The notes: generated by a model not told the origin, from the letters alone. A DNA stretch of 52,059 bases from Bacteroidales bacterium UBA1714 (GCA_002317295.1 DCIY01000015.1:38482-90540); one strand, 5' to 3'. Positions 42,318 through 50,646 are shown, counted from the first letter of the stretch. Numbers and translations: made by a program.

Positions 42318-43062
42318 ATTGTACTGCTTGTTGAAGAATCGAACGAATAGAATCCAGCGAAATTTGATTGGCGGCATCGGAAATAGCGTGATCCGGATTC
42401 GGATGTACCTCTAAGAACAACCCGTCTACCCCCACGGCAAGCGCTGCACGCATCAGGTAAGGCACCATGTCGCGATTTCCTCCGGTAATACCGTCCTGAC
42501 ACGAAGGCTGTTGCACCGAATGAGTGGCATCAAAGATCACAGGATAACCCAACTTGCGCATCTCTACCAACGAGGTCATATCCACCACCAGACGACCATA
42601 TCCAAAACTCGATCCGCGTTCCGTAAGCCAGATATTTTGGCCCCCGACGGCACGAATCTTATCAATGGCTCCCCGCATGTCCCACGGGGCCATAAACTGA
42701 CCCTTTTTGACATTCACCGTTTTGCCTGTCTGGGCTGCAGCCTGCAGCAAATCGGTTTGGCGAGATAAAAACGCGGGAATCTGCAACACATCGGCCACTT
42801 CACTCACCGGAGCGCATTGCCACGATTCGTGAACATCCGTGAGAATGGGCAATTCCAAACTGCGTTTTACTTCTTCCAATATGCGCAAACCTTCCTCCAT
42901 ACCTATTCCGCGTTGAGAACAGGAAGTGCGGTTCGCCTTGTCAAACGAAGACTTAAAGATGAGTCGAATGCCCAAATCCGTCGTCACTTCTTTCAGTGTC
43001 TGGGCGGTTTGAAGCACCATATCCCGACTCTCAATGGCACAAGGACCAGCAATCAAAAACAT
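42295..43062 (-). CDS. kdsA: 3-deoxy-D-manno-octulosonate 8-phosphate synthase
   Basis: This 255-residue aldolase joins phosphoenolpyruvate and arabinose 5-phosphate to make Kdo 8-phosphate in the Kdo/lipid A pathway. The GPCAIESRD start (residues 5-13), FKSSFDKANRTS near 37, the DVHESWQCAPVSEVADVLQIPAFLSRQTDLL segment near 78 and GSSFGYGRLVVDM near 150 are family motifs. It overlaps kdsD by 23 bp, so translation of the two is probably coupled. Upstream is the GH16-like gene, 9 bp away. Confidence 0.97.
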   Translation of the reverse strand: MFLIAGPCAIESRDMVLQTAQTLKEVTTDLGIRLIFKSSFDKANRTSCSQRGIGMEEGLRILEEVKRSLELPILTDVHESWQCAPVSEVADVLQIPAFLSRQTDLLQAAAQTGKTVNVKKGQFMAPWDMRGAIDKIRAVGGQNIWLTERGSSFGYGRLVVDMTSLVEMRKLGYPVIFDATHSVQQPSCQDGITGGNRDMVPYLMRAALAVGVDGLFLEVHPNPDHAISDAANQISLDSIRSILQQAVQYDILRKS

Positions 43063-43071
43063 AGAGACGAT

Positions 43072-43836
43072 TTATTTCTTATGATACACACGCAACCAGC
43101 TCACGTTCAGTTCACCGGCACCCTTTTGCTTTTTACCTCCAAACGAACCCATATGCAGATAATACTTCTGGTTCTTACTCAAGCGATTCGCCATCGAATG
43201 TACCTGCATGTTATTGATGTACCAAACCACTTCCACCGGCGTAATCACCAGGGTAAAAATCAATTCCTGATTGGGACACCAACGACCCAAATCCACCTTG
43301 GCATGGGTATCCTGAGCATCCTCCTTCACATTGCAGAACAGGCGTTTGCAGCAGCAATCCATGATGCTGATCACCGGCATCTGATTTTCACCAGCCAAAT
43401 AAATACTGTGATGCTGTTTGCCACTCACACGAGCCTTCACCTGAATCACACCCTCCTGAATCTCCAAGGCAGCCTGATGAATCACATCCGATGTATAGTC
43501 AAACTCGCGCATCACCATGCCCTTTTGCGCATCCCAGGCAGGAGCAGTGACTTTTTCCTTACACGTGGCGATGGTCAGCACACTGTTCTGAGTCGTGGTA
43601 TTCTTACCATGATTCATGGCTATAGCGGCTTGGGTATAGGAGTGAACCGACTTGAGTTGCTCAGACGCATAACGGAAACCAGGTTTCCACTTCGAATGAG
43701 ACATGTCGCTCCAATCAAAATCGTCCTGATACACCTGATCGTAAATTTGGGGGTCGGCATATTGAGCAAAGGCTTCGCTTTGTTCATACTTGGCTGTCTT
43801 CAGCATCTTGCCGCGTAATAAAGCACCTAATAACAT
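43072..43836 (-). CDS. GH16-like (concanavalin-fold) protein lacking the catalytic glutamates
   Basis: This 254-residue protein has no signal peptide. It resembles GH16 laminarinase-type beta-jelly rolls: VYQDDFDWSDMSHSKWKPG near residue 36, EIQEGVIQVKARVSG near 126 and the ITPVEVVWYINNMQVHSM strand near 199. In GH16 enzymes the catalytic motif is ExDxxE; the equivalent position here reads VISIMD, so both glutamates are absent. A sugar-binding or structural role is more likely than hydrolysis. It lies inside the gyrB-LOG-kdsA-kdsD operon, with 5 and 9 bp spacing, suggesting an unrecognised part in Kdo or lipopolysaccharide biology. ATG 43806 is an alternative start. Confidence 0.65.
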   Translation of the reverse strand: MLLGALLRGKMLKTAKYEQSEAFAQYADPQIYDQVYQDDFDWSDMSHSKWKPGFRYASEQLKSVHSYTQAAIAMNHGKNTTTQNSVLTIATCKEKVTAPAWDAQKGMVMREFDYTSDVIHQAALEIQEGVIQVKARVSGKQHHSIYLAGENQMPVISIMDCCCKRLFCNVKEDAQDTHAKVDLGRWCPNQELIFTLVITPVEVVWYINNMQVHSMANRLSKNQKYYLHMGSFGGKKQKGAGELNVSWLRVYHKK

Positions 43837-43841
43837 AATCG

Positions 43842-44375
43842 TTAAGTATTAATAAGTGAATAAATATCTGATAATTGGTTGACAAACACAGGCTGGTAAG
43901 ATTGTTGCTCTCCAATAAAATGCTCCGCCAGCATATGTTCTATAAGTTGTTGCAAGTGGTGATAAAACTGGTCATGATTCACCACAAACAGGGGTTTGTG
44001 ATGTTCCCCAACCGTGCCGGAGGCAATCACATCCATCATCTCGTCCATCGTTCCATAACTGCCTGGCAGGGCAATAAACACATCGGCCTCCTGGCGAATG
44101 GCCATCTTGCGCATGGCCATGTTCTCCACCTCGATGATTTGGTCACATGCACTGTCCAACCGACCGGCCCGAATGATGGAGGTGGGAATAATACCTATCA
44201 CCTGCCCACCTGCCTGGTGTACTGCCTGGCTCACACGGGTCATCAGGCCACCGGTAGCACCTCCATACAACAAGGTATGGCCATGCTCACCAATCCAGCG
44301 ACCCAGTTCATCACCCAAACACAGATACGTCTGGGCTATCTGGTTCTTAGCCGAGCAGTAAACCGCAATTTTCAT
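43842..44375 (-). CDS. LOG-family Rossmann-fold protein
   Basis: This 177-residue protein belongs to the TIGR00730/LOG family. The family motif PGGxGTxxE appears as PGSYGTMDE near residues 105-113, with serine for the second glycine, and GGATGGLM lies near residue 38. Plant and bacterial LOG proteins release nucleobases from nucleoside 5'-monophosphates (phosphoribohydrolases), and bacterial ones may remove damaged nucleotides. The start codon overlaps the gyrB stop (TAATG), so the gene follows gyrB in translation. The role of this protein in the operon is not clear. Confidence 0.88.
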   Translation of the reverse strand: MKIAVYCSAKNQIAQTYLCLGDELGRWIGEHGHTLLYGGATGGLMTRVSQAVHQAGGQVIGIIPTSIIRAGRLDSACDQIIEVENMAMRKMAIRQEADVFIALPGSYGTMDEMMDVIASGTVGEHHKPLFVVNHDQFYHHLQQLIEHMLAEHFIGEQQSYQPVFVNQLSDIYSLINT

Positions 44376-46384
44376 TATGCATCAATATTGGCGTACGTAG
44401 CGTTTTCTTCGATGAATTCACGACGAGGAGCCACATCGTCACCCATCAGCATGGCGATGGTACGATCCGCTTCTGCAGCATTCTCAATGGTCACTTTCTT
44501 GAGCATACGATGCTCCGGATCCATGGTCGTCTCCCATAATTGGGCATCAGACATTTCACCCAGACCTTTGTATCGTTGGGTCTTAATCTGTTTCTCGTCA
44601 CCACCACCATACTTGAGAATAAAATCCTTACGCTGCTGATCGTTCCAGCAGTACTCTTTGTAGTTACCCTTGGAACACATATACAGCGGAGCACAGGCAA
44701 TATACAGGTGACCCTGCTCAATCACTTCCTTCATATGGCGGAAGAACAAGGTCATAATCAGCGTGGCAATATGCGCACCATCTACATCGGCATCGGCCAT
44801 GATGATCACCTTGTGATAACGAATCTTACTCAGGTTCAACGCCTTGGGATCTTCCTCCGTTCCAAACGTGATACCCAATGCCGTAAAGATATTACGTACC
44901 TCTTCGGACTCAAACACCTTATGCTCCATGGCTTTCTCCACATTCAGAATCTTACCTCTCAAGGGCAAAATAGCCTGATGGACACGATCACGACCGGTCT
45001 TGGCGGTTCCGCCTGCCGAATCACCCTCCACCAGGAAGAGTTCGCACTCAGCCGGATCCTTACTCGAGCAGTCGGCCAGTTTGCCGGGCAGACCTCCACC
45101 GGACAAAGGCGATTTACGCAGCACGGACTGACGGGCGTTGCGGGCAGCAATACGGGCCTGAGCGGCCAAAATCACCTTCTCCACAATGCGCTTGGCATCA
45201 TCCGGATGCTCTTCCAGATAATTGTTCAACGCTTCGCCTACGGCACTGGAAACCATACCGGCCACCTCGGAGTTACCGAGTTTGGTCTTCGTCTGGCCCT
45301 CAAACTGCGGCTCGGCCACCTTCACGGAAATAACAGCCGTCAAACCCTCACGAAAATCGTTTGGGTCGATGGTCGAATTACCATCCTTATCTTTCAACTT
45401 GGCCTTCTCCAGCAACTTGCTGTCCTCGGCATATTTCTTCATCACACGGGTCAGAGCCGAACGGAAACCGGCTACATGGGTACCACCCTCAATGGTGTTG
45501 ATGTTGTTAACATAGGAGTGAACATTCTCGTTGAAATCGCTATTGTAAATCATGGCGACTTCCACCGGCGTACCATATTTCTCCGTACTCAGGTGAATGA
45601 CATCGCTAATCAGCGGGACACGCGTTTGGTCAATGTAACGAACAAACTCGCTCAGGCCCTTTTCCGAATAAAACATCTCTTTCTTGTCGCCCGTCACCTT
45701 GCTGCCATCTTCCAGCACGGTCTCCACCTGACGGCGTTTATCCTTGAGCACAATGCGAATACCGGCATTCAAAAACGCCAACTCGCGCATACGGTTCGCC
45801 AATATATCCCACTGATAAACGGTTTCGGTAAATATCGTATCATCTGGCCAGAACTGAACAAATGTACCATTCTTTTTCAGATTCCAGTTACCAATGGCTT
45901 CGTTCTCTTCAATCACATGCACCGGGCAGATAGGTTTGCCTTTGGCATACTCCTGCATATGTATCTTACCATCACGATATACCTCCACATGCATCCGACT
46001 GGACAAGGCGTTCACACAACTCACACCTACACCATGCAGACCACCGCTGACCTTGTAACTGTCCTTGTTAAACTTACCTCCGGCGTGCAATACGGTCATC
46101 ACCACTTCCAGGGCGGAACGGTGCTCTTTGGGGTGCATATCCACCGGAATACCACGACCATCATCCTGAACCGTGATGGAGTTGTCCACATTGATGTGAA
46201 CGGTGATCTCGTCGCAGAATCCTGCCAACGCCTCATCGATGGAGTTGTCCACTACCTCATACACCAAATGGTGCAAACCTTTTTGCGAAATGTCGCCAAT
46301 GTACATGGCAGGACGCTTGCGCACTGCCTCTAATCCTTCAAGCACCTGAATACTTGAACCATCATACTTTTCTGCTTCTTCCAT
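44375..46384 (-). CDS. gyrB: DNA gyrase subunit B
   Basis: This 669-residue subunit provides the ATPase of DNA gyrase, which introduces negative supercoils. The GHKL ATPase domain (residues about 1-220) contains EVVDNSIDEALAG near 42, DGRGIPVD near 75 and GGLHGVGVSCVNALS near 112. The TOPRIM domain contains the metal-binding EGDSAGG near residue 453 and PLRGKILNVEKA near 478, followed by the C-terminal QRYKGLGEM segment. Length fits the short-form GyrB (about 650). It has a 116-nt leader with a hairpin array and leads an operon ending with kdsA and kdsD. A ParE reading is less likely given the context and motif details. Confidence 0.94.
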   Translation of the reverse strand: MEEAEKYDGSSIQVLEGLEAVRKRPAMYIGDISQKGLHHLVYEVVDNSIDEALAGFCDEITVHINVDNSITVQDDGRGIPVDMHPKEHRSALEVVMTVLHAGGKFNKDSYKVSGGLHGVGVSCVNALSSRMHVEVYRDGKIHMQEYAKGKPICPVHVIEENEAIGNWNLKKNGTFVQFWPDDTIFTETVYQWDILANRMRELAFLNAGIRIVLKDKRRQVETVLEDGSKVTGDKKEMFYSEKGLSEFVRYIDQTRVPLISDVIHLSTEKYGTPVEVAMIYNSDFNENVHSYVNNINTIEGGTHVAGFRSALTRVMKKYAEDSKLLEKAKLKDKDGNSTIDPNDFREGLTAVISVKVAEPQFEGQTKTKLGNSEVAGMVSSAVGEALNNYLEEHPDDAKRIVEKVILAAQARIAARNARQSVLRKSPLSGGGLPGKLADCSSKDPAECELFLVEGDSAGGTAKTGRDRVHQAILPLRGKILNVEKAMEHKVFESEEVRNIFTALGITFGTEEDPKALNLSKIRYHKVIIMADADVDGAHIATLIMTLFFRHMKEVIEQGHLYIACAPLYMCSKGNYKEYCWNDQQRKDFILKYGGGDEKQIKTQRYKGLGEMSDAQLWETTMDPEHRMLKKVTIENAAEADRTIAMLMGDDVAPRREFIEENATYANIDA

Positions 46385-46404
46385 TTTTGTATATTGTTAT
46401 TGTC

Positions 46405-46467
46405 GTTGTCGTAGGCGCTTTGCGCCGTGTCGTAGGGGGTTAACCCCCGTGTCGTAGCCCAATGGGC
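46405..46467 (-). repeat. Hairpin array with TACGACAC linkers in the gyrB leader
   Basis: Read on the minus strand: hairpins GCCC/GGGC, the palindrome GGGGGTTAACCCCC, and GGCGC/GCGCC, each followed by TACGACA(C). The linker sequence matches that of the array at 2537-2613 while the stems differ. A further hairpin GTGCGC/GCGCAC lies at 46483-46496, near the presumed transcript start. Confidence 0.75.
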
Positions 46468-46507
46468 GATCAAGCATCGAACGTGCGCACGCGCACATTT
46501 GAAGTTG

Positions 46508-46539
46508 CAAAATTACAAAAAATTTCGCACATATGCAAT
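46508..46539 (-). promoter_or_regulatory. Promoter of the gyrB operon
   Basis: Minus strand: -33 ATTG (46536-46539, ATTGCATATGT), 20 bp, -7 TAATTTTG (46508-46515). The leader from about 46500 to 46384 contains the hairpin array. Confidence 0.8.
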
Positions 46540-46691
46540 AGCCCAACACACTTTTTGGGCGTTATGCGCTCAAATCGCAGAAAAACCGCCTCAAATGGCA
46601 AAAAATATTTTACACCCCCAAAACCCCAAATCTGCATTTTGCCGCAAATCGCAACTTTTACCATCATCCTCTAAACTTTTTGCGTCAAAAA
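46540..46691. other. Non-coding part of the gyrB-DUF4143 gap
   Basis: Between the gyrB promoter and the weak plus-strand promoter at 46692 I see no credible gene, repeat or hairpin; the stretch has several C-rich and A-rich runs such as ACACCCCCAAAACCCC. Confidence 0.4.
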
Positions 46692-46723
46692 TTCGCGTAT
46701 TCCAAAATTTTGTAGTACCTTTG
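46692..46723 (+). promoter_or_regulatory. Possible promoter before the DUF4143 remnant
   Basis: -7 TACCTTTG at 46716-46723 with a weak -33 (TTCG at 46692-46695) 20 bp upstream. Confidence 0.45.
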
Positions 46724-46776
46724 CACCGTCTAAAGATTGGATTGGTGTAATAAAACACACGATTTTAATGTGGTAG

Positions 46777-47007
46777 ATGCTGCCAAACGCAATAGACTTT
46801 CTGGTAGCTAAGCCCATCATCTCTGCTCGTCATAATATCCATCCGATTGAGGTTAAATCGTCTTCTCGTTATACCACATCTTCTCTGCTGAAGTTCCAAC
46901 ATAAGTATGCAGAGCAATTAGCGCCCTCGTTTGTTTTTCATAGCGGTAATGTAAAAGAGGAGAATGGTATAGTCTATCTTCCCCTTTATATGGTGCCGAT
47001 ACTATAA
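46777..47007 (+). pseudogene. C-terminal remnant of a DUF4143 AAA+ ATPase
   Basis: The 76-residue reading frame matches the extreme C-terminus of the AAA_14/DUF4143 ATPase family: PIEVKSSSRYTTSSLLKF near residue 23 is the PIEVKSGKxYxxxSLxxF motif with the endonuclease-like ExK, and IVYLPLYMVPIL ends it. Full proteins are near 400 residues, so P-loop and winged helix are absent. The sequence immediately upstream does not continue the protein. A promoter-like sequence lies 54 bp upstream, so the fragment may still be transcribed. I call it a gene remnant; a small functional protein is less likely. Confidence 0.75.
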
Positions 47008-47032
47008 TCTACCGATTCCCCAAAAATTCCAC

Positions 47033-49267
47033 CTATCGCCTCCACCGTTTCGTTCGCTCATCACGGATGATGCCTTGCCAATCAAGACCATAAGCAAAGT
47101 CGTAAATGTGACCTGCATCATCCGTATAACATTGCAAATCGCCGGGTACGTCCTCCTGATTGTGCTCCACGGTCAGCATGTTGGCCGGCATCTGGAACGG
47201 AAGCAATGCGTAGGGCTCCCTGCGACCCGATACAATATCCAACACCGCCTGATTGGTGACGCCAAAAGTCAATAAGATAGCATCGGCATAGGGCTCTATC
47301 CCTGACAGTACAAAGGGACGATCGGTCTCAATCACACAAATGACCGGTTTACCCGCCATGCGCTGGTGCATCTGTTGTACCAATACCATATCATCTCGGT
47401 TATAAGTCCTGGTACTCTTGCCCAAATAACTGCGATTAACATCCTTCTCTTTGGGGTCGCCGCCCGCGATACTGACGGCGCGAGAATCAGAGGCGGTATA
47501 GTCCTCGTATTGCAACGAGATGGGGATATATCCATTGCCTCCCTGTTCTGCGTCCTGGATGCTGTATCCAAAATCGCCTTCGGGAGAATGAATCATACAC
47601 AGGCACATATCGGCTTCTTCGGGGGTGTCCACCACATCAAAATATTGCTCCAGCAGTTCTCTCTCTACCGGTACCCGCCATTGCTCTTGGGCAAATCCGC
47701 CAAAGAACTGGCGCGAGGCGGGATAGTGGCGAATGGGAACATAGATTTTTGGCTTAGGCGCTTGTGCTGCCTCATGGGTGTGGTCACGTAGGACGTTTCC
47801 GGTGTTCTTCACCATCACGATGCTTTTCAGTTGTGCCTCATAACCGGCGGTCATGTAGTCGGGCTGTCCTACGATCTTTTCCGCACTATCAGGACTGACA
47901 TAGGGGTTTTCAAACAATCCGCAGTGAAAGATATTCACGAGCAACCGAACGGCAGACGCTTCAAAACGGCGTCGGGCGGAGGCTTCGCCTTCGGCTTCCA
48001 CCCATAGTTGATAGGCTTCCAATACCGGTTGAATGGCGTTGTTGCCACCAAACTGATCCACACCGGCTCGCAGGGCTTGTAAATGGCGTTCGGCTTCACT
48101 CATCTCTTCCACACCCCAGGGCTTACCACTATGTAATCCTACGGCAGGATTGGGGTGCGTCACGCCCCAATCGGTACAGACAACACCCTCATAGCCGTAT
48201 TGGTTACGAAGCAATTGACTGATGATGTAGTGGCTGAAGTTATTTCCCAGGTTCTGACCAGAGGGATCCATGCCGTAACTGATGGTGTAGTATGGCATCA
48301 CGGCGGATGCGCATTGGGTCTTGCCCTTCAGACGAAACGCTCCCTCCGTAAACGGCCGCAGATGTTGGTCAAACGCACCTCCGGGATAGACGGCATACTT
48401 ACCAAAGCAGAAATGGGCATCTCTGCCCCCTTCACCACTTCCGCCACCGGGCCAGTGCTTGACCATGGCGTTGACAGACTGTATGCCCCAACCGTCTTCA
48501 CTGCCTGGGGTGGTTTGAAAGGCATCACAATAAGCCTCAGCAATAGCAGCGTTGAGACCGGGGTCTTCGCCAAATGTGCCGTAGAACCTCCGCCAACGGG
48601 GATCGGTGGCTATATCTACCTGCGGCGAAAGAGCGGTGCAGATACCCAAAGCACGATATTCGGCAGAGGCAATTTCGCCATGACGACGAATCAAATCCAT
48701 GTCAAAGGTGGCTCCCAACCCTATCTCACGGGGCCAATGACTGATGTCGCCTCCGGAACCGGCATTATATTCGCCATCGGGTAAGGTATAGTTACGCGGA
48801 TCGGAGGAGTTATTGGCAGGTATGCCATGACCCAGAGACTCCAGTAGGGCTTGAACATGGTTGTTCCACTCGGCGGCCACACGCGGGGAGGCTACTTGAG
48901 TCACGAGGATGTGACGCACATGATCCCGGGTAAGAAACTGGTATTGTGCTTCCGTCACCTCGGGTGAGTGAATAGGTTGGTGAGCGCTATATAGCATCAG
49001 ACCGGCTATTTCTTCTATACTAAGGCGGGAGGCCAGGTCTATGGCTCGTTCTTTGGCTGTTAAACGCCAATCTTCATAAGGTAGCAGCTCGCCGGTATGC
49101 ATAAAATCCTTGAAGAACAAACCGTCTTGTTGTATCAGTTCCACACCGGATTCGGGAGAATATCCCAAGGTGGGACCTCCTGCTTGTTCGAGGGTAATGT
49201 AGTTGTTTGGCATAATCAGTCCAAGTAACAGGATGTTAAAATATAGGCGATTCCCGATTGATTTCAT
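47033..49267 (-). CDS. GH3 beta-glycosidase
   Basis: This 744-residue enzyme belongs to glycoside hydrolase family 3. The N-terminal barrel (residues about 50-400) contains STDPRNYTLP-like and VNAMVKHWPGGG segments and the nucleophile aspartate in YEGVVCTDWGVTHPN near residue 350; the alpha/beta sandwich domain (about 450-690) follows, with AQLKSIVMVKNTGNVLR at its start. Such enzymes cleave terminal glucose, xylose or N-acetylglucosamine; the substrate is not clear. A hydrophobic N-terminal stretch (residues about 7-18) suggests export. The -7 box at 49292-49299 excludes the 49294 start; ATG 49267 is used. It is a single-gene transcript. Confidence 0.92.
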   Translation of the reverse strand: MKSIGNRLYFNILLLGLIMPNNYITLEQAGGPTLGYSPESGVELIQQDGLFFKDFMHTGELLPYEDWRLTAKERAIDLASRLSIEEIAGLMLYSAHQPIHSPEVTEAQYQFLTRDHVRHILVTQVASPRVAAEWNNHVQALLESLGHGIPANNSSDPRNYTLPDGEYNAGSGGDISHWPREIGLGATFDMDLIRRHGEIASAEYRALGICTALSPQVDIATDPRWRRFYGTFGEDPGLNAAIAEAYCDAFQTTPGSEDGWGIQSVNAMVKHWPGGGSGEGGRDAHFCFGKYAVYPGGAFDQHLRPFTEGAFRLKGKTQCASAVMPYYTISYGMDPSGQNLGNNFSHYIISQLLRNQYGYEGVVCTDWGVTHPNPAVGLHSGKPWGVEEMSEAERHLQALRAGVDQFGGNNAIQPVLEAYQLWVEAEGEASARRRFEASAVRLLVNIFHCGLFENPYVSPDSAEKIVGQPDYMTAGYEAQLKSIVMVKNTGNVLRDHTHEAAQAPKPKIYVPIRHYPASRQFFGGFAQEQWRVPVERELLEQYFDVVDTPEEADMCLCMIHSPEGDFGYSIQDAEQGGNGYIPISLQYEDYTASDSRAVSIAGGDPKEKDVNRSYLGKSTRTYNRDDMVLVQQMHQRMAGKPVICVIETDRPFVLSGIEPYADAILLTFGVTNQAVLDIVSGRREPYALLPFQMPANMLTVEHNQEDVPGDLQCYTDDAGHIYDFAYGLDWQGIIRDERTKRWRR

Positions 49268-49291
49268 GGGTAGTTTCAGTAATATCGACTG

Positions 49292-49323
49292 CAAAAGTAC
49301 AACAAGAATTTGGAATACACAAA
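49292..49323 (-). promoter_or_regulatory. Promoter of the GH3 gene
   Basis: Minus strand: -33 TTTG (49320-49323), 20 bp, -7 TACTTTTG (49292-49299). Confidence 0.8.
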
Positions 49324-49390
49324 TTTTTGGGTCAAAAAAAGGATGATTTTATCATCTAAAGGCATGTTTTATCCCTTATCGCCGTCAACT

Positions 49391-49522
49391 GGTGACAATT
49401 TGTCACCGGTTCAGTTGACTACAATTTGTAGTCGACTCTATTGAACAAACAAAGGAGGGTGACAATTTGCCACCGACTCATTTCCTTCAGACTTTATCTT
49501 CAACTGGTAACAATTTGTTACC
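49391..49522. repeat. Four 17-bp palindromes with fixed AATTT loop and different 6-bp stems
   Basis: Each unit is 6 bp + AATTT + 6 bp: GGTGAC/GTCACC at 49391-49407, GACTAC/GTAGTC at 49417-49433, GGTGAC/GCCACC at 49458-49474 (one mismatch), GGTAAC/GTTACC at 49506-49522. The stems change on both sides together. Flanks of the first and last (TCAACT before the stem) agree. This and the GH3 promoter account for the 302-bp gap 49268-49569. Confidence 0.85.
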
Positions 49523-49569
49523 GATTAGAATCCCTCTCGAGTTAAACGTTCTGGCGAAAGGCAAGGAAT

Positions 49570-49800
49570 TTAGAGTTCTGCAAATAGTGGGTCATCGGAA
49601 AAGCGACCAAGTTCATTGAGAAGGTCTAATAATGGCATAGATGCCAGTTGGTTGGCCACCTCAGGTGTGCAATCAAGGAAGTGGCATAGATTGTTGGTGC
49701 GACTGGGTTCGGGCAGACTGGAGTTGCTTAATCGAACGAATTCGCTTCGGAAGTCTATGTTCTTTGCCATTAGGCATAGGATCTTTTTTTTCGTGTTCAT
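49570..49800 (-). CDS. Small orphan protein
   Basis: This 76-residue protein begins at ATG 49800 (MNTKKKILCLMAKN) and was not recognised. It is probably cytoplasmic, helical, and has a C-terminal segment DCTPEVANQLASMPLLDLLNELGRFSDDPLFAEL that vaguely resembles the C-terminal helices of FlhD-type regulators, which I do not rely on. A -7-like TACTTTTG lies at 49861-49868 but without a good -33 box. Codon use is plausible for a real gene. It lies alone between the UDG-like gene and the palindromic segment. Confidence that it is expressed is moderate. Confidence 0.5.
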   Translation of the reverse strand: MNTKKKILCLMAKNIDFRSEFVRLSNSSLPEPSRTNNLCHFLDCTPEVANQLASMPLLDLLNELGRFSDDPLFAEL

Positions 49801-49909
49801 AATACTTACTTTTAGTGTTAAAAATATCAAACAGCGCGACTCCGTTGTGGAATCACGCTGCAAAAGTACTGCTTCAAACTGCCAAATGATTGCAGGGAGA
49901 AGAAAATTA

Positions 49910-50584
49910 TTAACTGTATTTACGAATTAAACTCATTATACTGTTGAATTGGCATTCAAGTGCACTATATGATTTAAAATCAGGACGCCCCGTAACTAAT
50001 ACTAAAAGTGGTTTTCCAGGACGTTCATATTGATAAGCCTCCACGTTACATTCTGAATCATCAAGGCATTGCATTGTTTCTAATACTTTATAGTCTGGAG
50101 ATTCCAAATCAAAAACTTCATCCCATCTTTTACCTAGTGCTATGCCAGTGATAAAAATTATAACATCAGGGGAAAGAATTTCCATTTCCTTACGTAATAT
50201 TTTGCCATCAAATGGAAGTTGTGCATCATAGCATTTCTGGGAAGGATTTCCACCTTTACGAGGAGCCACTTTACAAACATTACTCCATACTATACTCTCG
50301 ACTGGATTTTGAGGAAATAGTTCATTGGCTATTCGATTGATTAAACGAAAAAATGGGCTTCTTTTGCATTCGACTATCGTAAAGATGCCGGGATTATCAT
50401 CTTCATCCCAACCATTGGTGGCTCGCCCATAAAAAACAATTCGTTTATCTGCCTTCTCATATAAATGACCAACGCAAGTATGAAAAATGCAATACTTTTC
50501 TTCAAAATCTTCTGCTATGTTGCTCAGTTGCTCACACATTTCATCATAGATGGATTGTGTTTGTTTTATTAATTCATTTTCCAT
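49910..50584 (-). CDS. Hypothetical protein, weakly uracil-DNA-glycosylase-like
   Basis: This 224-residue protein was not assigned with certainty. KRIVFYGRATNGWDED near residue 46 and SIVWSNVCKVAPRKGGNPSQK near 96, followed by PDVIIFITGIALGKRW near 138, recall the first motif and the central strands of the uracil-DNA glycosylase superfamily, but the HPS-type second motif near the C-terminus reads GRPDFKS, so activity on DNA is not assured. The sequence is richer in A and T than the housekeeping genes. It lies 62 bp after the WYL regulator gene, same strand, and is likely in the same locus. ATG 50584 (MENELIKQ) is preferred over the longer frame start at 50626. Confidence 0.5.
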   Translation of the reverse strand: MENELIKQTQSIYDEMCEQLSNIAEDFEEKYCIFHTCVGHLYEKADKRIVFYGRATNGWDEDDNPGIFTIVECKRSPFFRLINRIANELFPQNPVESIVWSNVCKVAPRKGGNPSQKCYDAQLPFDGKILRKEMEILSPDVIIFITGIALGKRWDEVFDLESPDYKVLETMQCLDDSECNVEAYQYERPGKPLLVLVTGRPDFKSYSALECQFNSIMSLIRKYS

Positions 50585-50646
50585 AATATCTATCTTTACA
50601 ATATTTTTATCCCAATAACAGCACACGCTTCAGCATCTTTCATCTC

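Noticed and set aside
44540..46333. A 597-codon open frame opposite gyrB
   Set aside because: It is the antisense of a fully conserved gyrB; its histidine- and threonine-rich translation has no domain, and such long mirrors come from the codon bias of the real gene.
49391..49522. A CRISPR array
   Set aside because: The four palindromes differ in sequence, are only 17 bp, and have spacings of 9, 24 and 31 bp; no cas genes are near.
49570..49800. FlhD-like regulator
   Set aside because: Only a short helical pattern is similar, no flagellar genes are present, and the match could be chance.
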